A stretch of 64,000 bases of DNA from CAVPFA01 sp963703655 (GTDB taxonomy: Bacteria > Actinomycetota > Acidimicrobiia > Acidimicrobiales > Bog-793): contig CAVPFA010000005.1 of the NCBI GenBank assembly GCA_963703655.1, forward strand, positions 1 to 64,000. The letters run 5' to 3'. Position 1 is the first letter of the stretch, and each line of letters begins with the position of its first letter. Positions 7,830 through 16,120 of this stretch are shown here, piece after piece. Under the pieces are notes generated by a model, which saw only the letters and a program-made list of their open reading frames with translations, did not search any database and was not told the DNA's origin. A program made the translations under genes and the position numbers.

Positions 7830-8840
7830 CTATCGCACTGTCCGGATCTTGCTCCGGTCCGTCGTCACCACCACCGCCAGGATCAAGACCACCCCGTAGA
7901 CGACCTGTTCGAAAGGCGAAGGCAGGCCCAGGAGCGTGACCCCCACGACCAGTACGGACAAGATATACGCCCCGACAAAGGTTCGGCCCATGCCGCCGAC
8001 ACCGCCAGAGATGGCCGTCCCGCCAACCACCACGGCGGTCAGGGCAGGAAGTAGAAGAGGATCTCCGAAGCCGGCGCTACCCGAATTGAAGTTCGCCACC
8101 AAGAGCACGCCCCCGAGCCCAGCGCAACCGCCGGAGAGCGCGAAAGCCGTGACGATCGTGCGTCGCGATGGAATACCCGCCAGGATCGCGGCTCGTTCGG
8201 AGACGCCGAGCGCGAACACCCGTCTCCCAAAAGGAAGCCAGCGCAGCGAAGCTGCGGTTAGCGCGAGAAGGATGACGCTCAGCAGCACCGAATTGGGAAT
8301 GCCGAAAACCGAACGATTCCCGCCGAGAACCGTGACCGCACTGGCATTGAAAGGCACGCTCAGCTCATTGCCACTCGAGAGCGATAGCGCCAGTCCGTCG
8401 GTGACGAAGAGCCCGGCGATGGTCACAACGAAAGATGGCAGCCGAAAGAACAGGTGGATACAGCCCTGGAGCGCCCCGAAGGCCAAGAACACGAGGAGCA
8501 CCAATGGGATCGCCGTGGGTCCTACGTGAGGCAGCCACATTGGGAGCAGGACGGAGGCGAGAGAGGCGGCGCCGCCAACCGACAGGTCGATCCTGCCCAT
8601 GAGGATCAGATAGGTTTCCCCAGCCGCGAACACAAAGAAGGTCGCCGCCTGAGAACTGACATTCTGCAGGGAACTGATTGAGAGGAACGACGGCTTGGTG
8701 ATCTGCAGAACGATCACCATGACGGCCAGGATGCCTATCGGACCGAGCAGGATGCGACGCGAGAGCCTGGCGATCATTCGTCGGTCTCTACGCGTGCCTT
8801 CCGCGTCAAGGTGGGGTTCTGCTTGATGAGCGATCGTCAA
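7830..8840 (-). CDS. ABC transporter permease, RbsC/BPD_transp_2 type (second permease)
   Basis: 336 residues with 8 to 10 hydrophobic segments. The signature region FFVFAAGETYLILMGRIDLSVGG is the typical periplasmic-loop motif of RbsC/XylH permeases, and VVVGGTAISGGVGGMGRTFVGA is the typical EAA-like C-terminal loop. The start is TTG at 8840 with GGAGG 8 bases upstream. It follows the ATPase gene by 11 bp. Together with the permease at 10459-11589 it could form a heterodimeric channel for a sugar or nucleoside. Confidence 0.92.
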   Translation of the reverse strand: MTIAHQAEPHLDAEGTRRDRRMIARLSRRILLGPIGILAVMVIVLQITKPSFLSISSLQNVSSQAATFFVFAAGETYLILMGRIDLSVGGAASLASVLLPMWLPHVGPTAIPLVLLVFLAFGALQGCIHLFFRLPSFVVTIAGLFVTDGLALSLSSGNELSVPFNASAVTVLGGNRSVFGIPNSVLLSVILLALTAASLRWLPFGRRVFALGVSERAAILAGIPSRRTIVTAFALSGGCAGLGGVLLVANFNSGSAGFGDPLLLPALTAVVVGGTAISGGVGGMGRTFVGAYILSVLVVGVTLLGLPSPFEQVVYGVVLILAVVVTTDRSKIRTVR

Positions 8841-8851
8841 CCGAACGCCTC

Positions 8852-10422
8852 CTACACCATCTTTGCCAAGATCGAGGCTTGGTCCGGCTTGTCGCCGGAC
8901 GGAGCCGCAAAGGTCGCGGTTATCCTGCCATCCTTCATAACCACGACGTTATGACAAAGTGCGACTGTCTCGTCTATTGAGTCCGATATGAGGAGGATCG
9001 CCATACCTGCGGCAGCACTCTCGCGGATGACTCGGTACACCTCCTGCTTGGCACCGACATCGAGTCCTCGGGTTGGCTGGTCGAGCAGCAGCACGCGTAA
9101 TCCTGGACCGAGCATCCAGCGAGCAAACACCACCTTCTGCTGGTTGCCCCCGCTGAGGGTTGCCATGAGCGAGCTGAGAGAGGCCGCCTTGATCTTCAAG
9201 CGCTGAACCCATCGGAGCGCCAGCCGCTTCTCTGTCTCGCGGTTGATGACGGGTCCGCGACATATCTCCCGGAGATGAGCAATGGTCATGTTCTCTCGAA
9301 CGTCCATCTCCATCAAGGCAGCGTCTGCTGTCCTCTCGGCCGGCACGTATCCCAGCCCTTGCTGGACCGCCTCGCGGGTGAGCGAAGGCGGACGCGACTA
9401 CCCTCGAGCAGGACCCACCCGTCATCGATGCGCTCGGCACCGAACAGCGCTCGCATGAGTTTCTCCCGGCCCGAACCCTCGACCCCGCAGATCCCGAGCA
9501 CTTCGCCCGCGTGAAGCGTGAACGACACGGCGGAGAAAGAGCCTGCGGAAGTCAGCGAGTTTGCCTCGAGCCTGGCAACGGGGTTCTTCAATGCGACCTG
9601 AGAGTTGACGTCGTAGTAGTCCGCACTTTGTTCCTGACCCGTCATGAGCGAGAAGAACTCGCCTACTTCCCAGTCACCCCGAGTCCGTTCGGCCACACTC
9701 CGCCCGTCCCGCAGCACGTAAACACGGTCCGCGATCGCAAGTACCTCCTCCAGCCGATGCGAGACAAATATCACGGACGAACGCTCCCTGAGCCGCTCGA
9801 CCTCCCGGAAGAGTCGTTTGATCTCGCGCTGGCTCAGAGTCGACGTCGGCTCGTCGAGCAACAAGATGACGTCGGAGTCGCGCGCCGTGACCTCGCACAT
9901 CAGCGCCTTAGCCAGCTCGACGGTTTGCCGTTCGCCTTGACTGAGTCTCTCGACCGGGGTCCTGACAGAGATGTCGGCATCCAGCCGCTCGAGCTGTGCC
10001 GCAGCCGTCCTGCGGATCGCGCCCCACGGGTAGAGGCCTCGAAGCCTGGAACAGGAGCCCTCCGCACCAAGAGCAATGTTCTCCGCCACTGTCAAGCCTG
10101 GCAGCAAGGACTGCTCCTGATACACCATCGCGATCCCAGCCGCCCGAGCTGCCCTGAGATCTCCAGCCACCAACGAACGGCCACGGAGCACGACAGTTCC
10201 ACTGTCGGGCCGGACGAGGCCGGCGATGATCTTCAATAGCGTCGTCTTCCCCGACCCGTTCTGGCCTACGAGGCCCAACACCTCATGGCGTCTCAAAGAT
10301 AGATCCACGTCATCGAGCGCGAGCACTCCGGGGTAGCGCTTCGTCAGGCCCCGTACCTCTAACAATGGAGCCGCGTCCGTCACATCAGGCGTTGAAATAT
10401 CGCGCTCGGGGGTGCTGGGCAC
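8852..10422 (-). pseudogene. Sugar/nucleoside ABC transporter ATPase (RbsA-like), single-base frameshift
   Basis: Double-ATPase protein, about 523 residues if one base is restored. The N-terminal half runs from a GTG at 10422 with Walker A GQNGSGKTTLLK, signature LSQGERQTVELA and Walker B ILLLDEPTS. The second half has LSGGNQQKVVFARWML and LLLDQPTRGLD. The halves are in different frames: near 9372 the sequence reads SPARRSSKGWDTC in one frame, whereas one added base restores SPAEAVQQGLGYVPAERT, the expected RbsA text. The length is 1571 bp, one short of 524 codons. It sits between the two permeases in the operon, so the break would disable the importer unless it is a sequencing error. I favour an error or a very recent mutation because both halves are otherwise intact. 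Confidence 0.85.
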
Positions 10423-10458
10423 CTCGCATTGTACGATCCGCTGCTGAATGGCGGAGCG

Positions 10459-11589
10459 TCACTTCACGATCTCCCGGTTGCGCCTCGTGGTCTGCCATGC
10501 GCCTGCCGCCAAGGCGACGATGATCAGCCCCCCCGAGACGAGTTCTTGATCGAATGAGGGAACGCCGGACAGAACCATCCCGTCTGCCAAGACCCCCAGC
10601 GTCAGCACTCCCAGTCCACTGTAGAGGACCCCTCCCTTGCCCCCAGCAAGGGAGGTACCGCCGATCACAAGGGCGGTGATCACACTGAATAACGTGTTAC
10701 CCGAAGTCGAGGCGGTATTTGAGGAAACACCTCCGTATTGAGTGACGGACATGAAGCCCGCGAATCCGAACAACGTCCCCGCCAGGCCGAATACGGCGAT
10801 CTTGATCCGGCTCACGCGAATTCCGGCCGCACGGGACAGAGTGTCGTTGATACCGATCGCCACCGCGCGTCGACCGAAGGTCGTGAACCGTTGGACCAAG
10901 TAGCCGAGGAGGACGACGGCGATAGCGATAAGCGCGAGCGAGGAGAGGCCAGCCTTGTTCTCCACCACCAGCGCGTTGATTCCCGGAGAGGTGATGTTCA
11001 CCCCCGCCTGCGCAAAATGGATCGCGATGAAGGCCTCGAGACCTAGGCCCACATACCAGAGCCCGAGCGAGCTGGCAAACGACGGCACTCGCCCCGCTGT
11101 GTTGAGCACGCCGTTGACGATTCCGAACAGGGTTCCAGCAAGACAGCCGATGACAATCCCGAGAACTCCGAGGTTGAGCGAATTGGCGGTGTTTTGCACC
11201 AGCAGCGCAACCAGGAGCGAACTGATGGCCATGACACCTTCGAGGGAGAGGTCTATGCCTCCGGCCAGAACTACAAACGTCTCCCCCACCGCGGCCACTG
11301 CCAGCACGGCGTTCTGATTGACAATGCCCTCGAGGTTGTTTGTGCGCAAAAAAGCTGAGTTCAGCGCGGTGAAGATGACACACAGAACCAGCAGGGGAAG
11401 GACCAGGACAACGGGCCGCGGCAGGTTCACTGTCCACAGCGCAGCACTGCGCAACTTCCGCCTCGCCGAGGTGTGGCGCGAGTCGATCTCGAGGCGCGGA
11501 TCTGGCCGCGTCACGGTCTCGCTCTTAGCGTCGCCCATGGGCCCTGGCCACTTCCCCTGCTCTCCTGCAAGCAATTCTTTTCTGCTCAC
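10459..11589 (-). CDS. ABC transporter permease, RbsC/BPD_transp_2 type (first permease)
   Basis: 376 residues from a GTG. The N-terminal 45 or so residues are polar, then the membrane region starts at VVLVLPLLVLCVIF. It shows the family motif AVLAVAAVGETFVVLAGGIDLSLEG and the C-terminal VIGGTSLAGGKGGVLYSG. An internal ATG at residue 18 (MGDAKSETV) is an alternative start. It lies downstream of the binding protein and 36 bp upstream of the ATPase gene. Role: membrane channel of the importer. Confidence 0.92.
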   Translation of the reverse strand: MSRKELLAGEQGKWPGPMGDAKSETVTRPDPRLEIDSRHTSARRKLRSAALWTVNLPRPVVLVLPLLVLCVIFTALNSAFLRTNNLEGIVNQNAVLAVAAVGETFVVLAGGIDLSLEGVMAISSLLVALLVQNTANSLNLGVLGIVIGCLAGTLFGIVNGVLNTAGRVPSFASSLGLWYVGLGLEAFIAIHFAQAGVNITSPGINALVVENKAGLSSLALIAIAVVLLGYLVQRFTTFGRRAVAIGINDTLSRAAGIRVSRIKIAVFGLAGTLFGFAGFMSVTQYGGVSSNTASTSGNTLFSVITALVIGGTSLAGGKGGVLYSGLGVLTLGVLADGMVLSGVPSFDQELVSGGLIIVALAAGAWQTTRRNREIVK

Positions 11590-11754
11590 CAGCCTGTCAC
11601 ACCGTCCCGTTTGGTAGTCATGCCGCCGAAATTAGGCGACTGCGCCTCGGGTCCTGCTGCGGTCGTCTTCGCCTCAGGGCGCCAAGCCCCTTCACGGCGG
11701 CGACTACCAGGCGACCCGCCCGGGAAGTTGTTCCTTCTGAGCCAGAGCGACTTC

Positions 11755-12933
11755 CTAGGTCGTGACGGGGCTCTGAGCCAGCGACCAGAGGTTGTTGAAG
11801 TTATAACTCTTCGGGTTGGGGAAATTGTGAAGGTACTTCGCCGTGTTCGCCTTCGTGATGATGTAGAAAGGCCCATTAAAGGCCCGGTGGAAATGGGACA
11901 GCCTGCTCGGATTAATCTGTCCGGTGGCCGCCTTGTAGGCGAGGCCAGCACCTACCACGCCTTGCCAGAAGCTGTCGAAGAGAGCAGTGGCGACCCAGTT
12001 GCCTTGTGCAACGTTCTGCACCCCCGCGGGAGTACCGTCCGCACCGGTGATGTGCACCTGCTTGCTGCCAGCGCGCGGGCCCAATCTGCCGACGGCGGAG
12101 ACAGCCTCCTGAATACCGAGCGCCATCTCGTCGTTTGCAGAGCAGATGGCCTTCACCGAGGTTCCGTAGCGGCTGAGCCAGGTCTGGGCAAGGTCGAATG
12201 CCGTCTGCTCGTCCCAGTTGCCTGCATCGACTGCAAGGAGCTTCAGCCCAGGGTGCGCCTTCAAGGCTGCCTGCACACCCGCCCAGTGCTGTTGGGCGTT
12301 GGTGGTCGTCATCAGCCCTTGGACGTAACAGATGCCACCCTTGCCTCCGAGCGCCTTTGCCACCTCGGAGATGAGCTTCACCTCGGCGCCGTAACTATCG
12401 AACTGAATATGGGCGACCCACTGCGGACCGATCTGCCAGGGAAAGACCTTAGGCGGCTTGTTCCACTGTGTAACGAAATATCCCTTCTTGGCCAATAGGT
12501 GCGAGATCGTGAGGGCGGATTCCTCTGTGTTGTCCCATGCGTTGAGCGCCAGGAGCTGCTTCGGCAGCAGGCTGCTGACTGCTCCGGCGATAACGCTCTC
12601 CTCAGTCGTCGAGCTGTTGCTGTAGATCAGCGGCTCCGCCTTCTGGTGTCCGAACAACTGCGCTCCGTACTGAACCCCATCGTTGATTCGGAAGAAGTTC
12701 TGCTCATCCAAGTCACGGTAAAGACCAGCAACCTGCACGAGTTTTGATGTGCCAGGACCCGCCGCTGGCCTCGCGGCTGGGGACTGAAGTCGGTCGAAAC
12801 CACCAAGACGCTGAGCAGACACACCTGCGACAGCAAGTGCTCCCACGCCCTTCAAGAAGGAACGCCTGGTCACACCGTCCCCTTGTTCCGATTCCACCTC
12901 GGTCGACGACACAAGACTTCTCCGCTTGTCCAT
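11755..12933 (-). CDS. TAT-exported sugar/nucleoside-type substrate-binding protein
   Basis: 392 residues. The N-terminus has a twin-arginine signal (TRRSFLKGVGALAVAG, Arg pair at about 23-24), so it is exported folded. The mature part resembles Periplasmic_4/RbsB-type binding proteins, with the hinge-region CSANDEMALGIQEAV and the ligand-binding GADGTPAGVQNV stretch near the C-terminus. It opens the transporter block; the permease follows after about 165 bp. Known role: captures ligand outside the membrane and delivers it to the permeases. The neighbouring nucleoside hydrolase and ribokinase suggest a ribonucleoside ligand, but ribose or another sugar is possible. Confidence 0.9.
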   Translation of the reverse strand: MDKRRSLVSSTEVESEQGDGVTRRSFLKGVGALAVAGVSAQRLGGFDRLQSPAARPAAGPGTSKLVQVAGLYRDLDEQNFFRINDGVQYGAQLFGHQKAEPLIYSNSSTTEESVIAGAVSSLLPKQLLALNAWDNTEESALTISHLLAKKGYFVTQWNKPPKVFPWQIGPQWVAHIQFDSYGAEVKLISEVAKALGGKGGICYVQGLMTTTNAQQHWAGVQAALKAHPGLKLLAVDAGNWDEQTAFDLAQTWLSRYGTSVKAICSANDEMALGIQEAVSAVGRLGPRAGSKQVHITGADGTPAGVQNVAQGNWVATALFDSFWQGVVGAGLAYKAATGQINPSRLSHFHRAFNGPFYIITKANTAKYLHNFPNPKSYNFNNLWSLAQSPVTT

Positions 12934-12941
12934 CTGAACCC

Positions 12942-12976
12942 CCCTTTTGTGTAAGTTGTACCCTTTTGTAAGTTGT
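12942..12976 (-). repeat. Tandem direct repeat covering the binding-protein ribosome site
   Basis: Two copies of CCCTTTTGT(GT)AAGTTGT, at 12942-12959 and 12961-12976 on the + strand, differ only by a 2-base insertion. On the coding (minus) strand each copy carries an AAAAGGG Shine-Dalgarno-like block; the proximal one is placed just before the binding-protein ATG at 12933. The duplication could be a regulatory site or a duplicated ribosome-binding region. Confidence 0.6.
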
Positions 12977-13034
12977 GGATGGGACTTTGAGCTACTGGGA
13001 GCGGCACGCTCTAGCGACGCGAACGCCTTTCCTG

Positions 13035-13868
13035 CTATACGTTCTTAATCATCAGACCGAGGTCGATCGGGAGCACTTGCCCCGTGATATGACGAGAATC
13101 GTCAGTGACAAGGAACAGCACGGCCTTGCTGACATCGGTCACGTCATTCCATGGTTTAGGCATTGCGTTCAGACTCGTGAAGGCGGGAATGTACTCGTCC
13201 TCAGAGGCGTCTGGGTTGCCCGTGAAGGCTTCGTAAACTACCGAGTTGCGAACGAGAGGCGAGTCGACCGTTGCCGGTGCAACCGCGTTGACCCGAATTT
13301 TGTGTGGAATCAATTCCGCCGCAAGGGCTTGAGTGATACCTACGACGCCATGCTTCGAGGCGACGTAGTGGATTTGGTTCGTGTAGGGCTTCAGGGCCGC
13401 TGAGGAAGCCGTGAGAACGATCGTCCCTCCTTGACCACGCTCGATCATCGAGGGCAACGCCGCACGACAGGTCTTCCACACGCCCGTGAGGTTTACAGCG
13501 ATGAGCTCCTCCCATGTGGCGTCATCCATGAGATGTCCCGGCGCGAACGACAGCACGCCCGCGTTTCCGAGGACAATGTCGATGTGCCCGAACTTCTTGA
13601 GTCCCTCCTTGACGACGCGATCCAGCGCATCGGTGTCGCGGACGTCCGCCTCCAACGCGACCACCCCCCGCCCAGTCTTCTCGACTAGCGCCGCGGTCTC
13701 CTCCAGGTCCGCGGGCGTGCTCATGGGTACCTTGATGGTTGGGAGCTGTTTGCAGACGTCAAAGACAATGATGTCGGCACCCTCATCGGCAAGCATCAGG
13801 GCATGCGATCTCCCCTGACCTCGAGCTCCTCCGCTGATGAGTGCGACTTGCCCTTCTAGTCTTCCCAT
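13035..13868 (-). CDS. SDR-family oxidoreductase, mycofactocin-coupled type
   Basis: 277 residues from an ATG with GGGGGA upstream; a longer frame to 13964 is not needed. It has the NAD-binding VALISGGARGQGRSHALMLADEGADI, the NAG motif (VLGNAGVL), and the Ser-Tyr-Lys catalytic set (ASSAALKPY, HYVASKHG). The insertion after the first Rossmann unit (FDVCKQLPTIKVPMSTPADLEE) is the feature that marks the mycofactocin-coupled SDR subgroup, whose bound nicotinamide is thought to be recycled by the redox cofactor mycofactocin. It is the first gene of the leftward operon. Likely role: oxidation of an alcohol released or formed in the pathway. No mycofactocin biosynthesis gene is in the window. Confidence 0.9.
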   Translation of the reverse strand: MGRLEGQVALISGGARGQGRSHALMLADEGADIIVFDVCKQLPTIKVPMSTPADLEETAALVEKTGRGVVALEADVRDTDALDRVVKEGLKKFGHIDIVLGNAGVLSFAPGHLMDDATWEELIAVNLTGVWKTCRAALPSMIERGQGGTIVLTASSAALKPYTNQIHYVASKHGVVGITQALAAELIPHKIRVNAVAPATVDSPLVRNSVVYEAFTGNPDASEDEYIPAFTSLNAMPKPWNDVTDVSKAVLFLVTDDSRHITGQVLPIDLGLMIKNV

Positions 13869-13993
13869 GCTCCCCCTTGGTCGGCTCGGGAGGTTATCGG
13901 CAGAAGAGCCGAGCCGTCGGATCTTGTGCTGACCGCGCAGGCTGTCGCCGACAGAGTTCGCCACCCCGGCAACCCCTCCACCGCCATCGCCAG

Positions 13994-14012
13994 ACCGTAA
14001 ACGTTTTCACGG
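13994..14012. promoter_or_regulatory. Candidate LacI-type operator between SDR and lacI-like gene
   Basis: The 246-bp gap between the divergent SDR and LacI-family genes contains the palindrome AAACGTTT (13999-14006) within GTAAACGTTTTCAC. LacI-family operators commonly have a central CG and near-palindromic A/T arms, so this is a good candidate for autoregulation and control of the 13-gene operon. Confidence 0.5.
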
Positions 14013-14114
14013 CGCGGGTCAGCGTACCACTTGCGCTGGAGCTGTCAAGCGCGGAATATGGGACCGGTGACTGGGCGAGACGTGTTGACGACGACGAGGT
14101 ATTCTTCGGAATCG

Positions 14115-15131
14115 ATGTCGACGATTCGACCGCGTCTGAGTGACGTCGCTGCTCTGGCAGGCGTCTCATTGGCGACTGCGTCGCGGGCCTTGACTGGCTC
14201 CGGAGGAGCGACGGAGACCGTGGCGGCCGTTCTGGCTGCCAGCAAGCGCCTCGGGTACCGACCAGATCCCGTAGCGCGAGCGATGCGCACCAATTCCACG
14301 GGCCTCGCCGCCATCGTCGTCCCGGGCGTTGCCAACCCCTTCTTCGCAGAGCTCGTGGAGGCGCTGGAGAACGCTCTGCGCTCCTTCAGCCTCGAGCTGA
14401 TTCTCGCCGATTCGTGTGGATCGGTCCAGGAGGAAGCACATCGCTTGGACACGGTTGTGGATCGCAAAGTCGATGGCCTCATCGTCATTCCCATCGACCA
14501 CCATGCCAGCACTGCAGCCCTCCGGAGGATCGCGCGCGCTGTTCCTATGGTGCAGATCGATCGCCACGTCGACGGCTTGGCCGGTGACTTTGTCGGCGTT
14601 GACAACGCCGTCGGTATCCGCGCCGCCCTGGAACACTTGGCCGCACAGGGCTGTCACGACGTAGCGTTTGTCTCCGACGCTGCCACGAGCTCGACCGGTC
14701 GCAGCCGGCTCGGGGCCTTCCAGGCGGGCGTGCAGAAGGTGCAGGGTCTGTCGGCCAGGACGCCGCTGCTCGGCACGTTTTCGATGGATTTCGGTCGCCA
14801 AGCCGTTCGGCAGCTCGCCCGGCGAAGACCACAGCCCGATGCGATCGTGTGCGGCGACGACCTGATCGCATTGGGGGTGATCCTGGAATTGCGCCGGCGC
14901 AAGGTCGCCGTGCCACAGCAGGTAATGGTGACTGGTTTCGACGGGATCCTGTTCACGGAGCTGTGCGAACCACCGCTCACGACCCTCCTACAACCTTTGG
15001 AAGCGATGGCGGCCGAGGCGGCGCGTCTCCTCGACGCGCGCATGCGCGGCGACGCCTCCCCACCGCAAAGGAGCGAGATCGCCCCGACGCTCGTCGTGCG
15101 ACGCTCCTCGCGAAGGGACGATACGGAGTGA
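14115..15131 (+). CDS. LacI-family transcriptional regulator
   Basis: 338 residues starting at ATG 14115 (MSTIRPRLSDVAALAG), which gives the family's usual length; an earlier in-frame ATG adds only unconserved residues. The helix-turn-helix and hinge helix are at residues 8-55 (LSDVAALAGVSLATASRAL), followed by a Peripla_BP sensor domain (ATGLAAIVVPGVANPFF, then the C-terminal VTGFDGILFTELCEPPLTT). It is divergent from the operon that begins with the SDR and overlaps the ribokinase by 4 bp (GTGA). It probably senses a sugar or nucleoside and represses both transcripts. Confidence 0.95.
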   Translation: MSTIRPRLSDVAALAGVSLATASRALTGSGGATETVAAVLAASKRLGYRPDPVARAMRTNSTGLAAIVVPGVANPFFAELVEALENALRSFSLELILADSCGSVQEEAHRLDTVVDRKVDGLIVIPIDHHASTAALRRIARAVPMVQIDRHVDGLAGDFVGVDNAVGIRAALEHLAAQGCHDVAFVSDAATSSTGRSRLGAFQAGVQKVQGLSARTPLLGTFSMDFGRQAVRQLARRRPQPDAIVCGDDLIALGVILELRRRKVAVPQQVMVTGFDGILFTELCEPPLTTLLQPLEAMAAEAARLLDARMRGDASPPQRSEIAPTLVVRRSSRRDDTE

Positions 15132-16087
15132 GCAACATTGTCGTGGTCGGCAGCCTCAACACCGACGTCGCTATCGCGGTCGACCACCTTCCCGGGCGCG
15201 GCGAGACCGTCGTCACGATCGGCCCGACGTCCATCGGCTTCGGCGGCAAGGGAGGGAACCAGGCAAGCGCTGCGGCCTCGCTCGGGGCGCAAGTCTGCAT
15301 GATCGGCAGAGTGGGCGACGATGACGCGGGGAGCACGTTGCGCGACGACCTCCTCCGCCAAGGAATCGACGTCTCGTGCGTCCTCTCGACACCCGGCGCT
15401 CGGACGGGTAGTGCCACGATCGCTGTGGATCGCAATGGCGACAACATCATTCTCGTCGACATTGGCGCCAACGCGCTGCTCAGACCCGCTGACATAGGGA
15501 GTCCGCTCGTCGCCGCGGCGGCCGCGGTCCTTGTGCAGCTCGAAATCCCGATGGCGACGGCACTCGCTGCCCTGCGCAGCACATCGGGTCTTGCCGTTCT
15601 GAATCCCGCCCCCGCAACCGCACTCCCCGATGAAGTGTTCGCAGAGACCGATGTCTTGGTGCCCAACTGCAACGAACTGGCCTTGCTCACCGGCGCGCCG
15701 CCACCGCGCGATCCTGACGAGACGCTGGCCCTCGTCGAGAAGCTGCCCTCCGACCTGAACGTCGTCGTGACGCTGGGAGCCGATGGTGCCCTCGTCGTCG
15801 ACCGGAGAGGTCATCGAGTCACTCATCTTTGGCCGCCGCCTGTCGACACCGTTGACACGACGGGGGCGGGCGACATCTTCTGCGCGACGCTCGTCGTCGC
15901 TCTCACCGAAGGAATGACGCTGGTGGAGGCTGCGACCCAGGCCGTGGCGGCAGCTTCGCTGTCGACCACCGCGTTCGGCGCGCGCGGCTACATCCCTACG
16001 CGAGCTCAAGCCGAGCCGCTGCGTACCTCGGTGCACGCCCGCGCCATGTCCAACTATTCTGAGCGGAATAACGATGCCTTGGCGTGA
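15128..16087 (+). CDS. rbsK: Ribokinase (PfkB family)
   Basis: 319 residues from a GTG overlapping the regulator's stop. Signature 1 is GFGGKGGNQASAAASLG, signature 2 is DTTGAGDIFCATLVVAL with the catalytic Asp, and the N-terminal SLNTDVAIAVDHLPGRGET contacts ribose. Known reaction: ATP-dependent phosphorylation of D-ribose to ribose 5-phosphate. The pairing with a LacI-type regulator and a divergent operon that contains a nucleoside hydrolase and RbsC-like permeases supports ribose as substrate, freed from an imported nucleoside. Confidence 0.93.
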   Translation: MSNIVVVGSLNTDVAIAVDHLPGRGETVVTIGPTSIGFGGKGGNQASAAASLGAQVCMIGRVGDDDAGSTLRDDLLRQGIDVSCVLSTPGARTGSATIAVDRNGDNIILVDIGANALLRPADIGSPLVAAAAAVLVQLEIPMATALAALRSTSGLAVLNPAPATALPDEVFAETDVLVPNCNELALLTGAPPPRDPDETLALVEKLPSDLNVVVTLGADGALVVDRRGHRVTHLWPPPVDTVDTTGAGDIFCATLVVALTEGMTLVEAATQAVAAASLSTTAFGARGYIPTRAQAEPLRTSVHARAMSNYSERNNDALA

Positions 16088-16120
16088 CGCTCACCTCCGG
16101 CAACCGGTGGTAGCGGATCG

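Noticed and set aside
14654..16036. 460-residue minus frame across lacI and rbsK
   Set aside because: Both + strand genes have complete signatures; this is a shadow.
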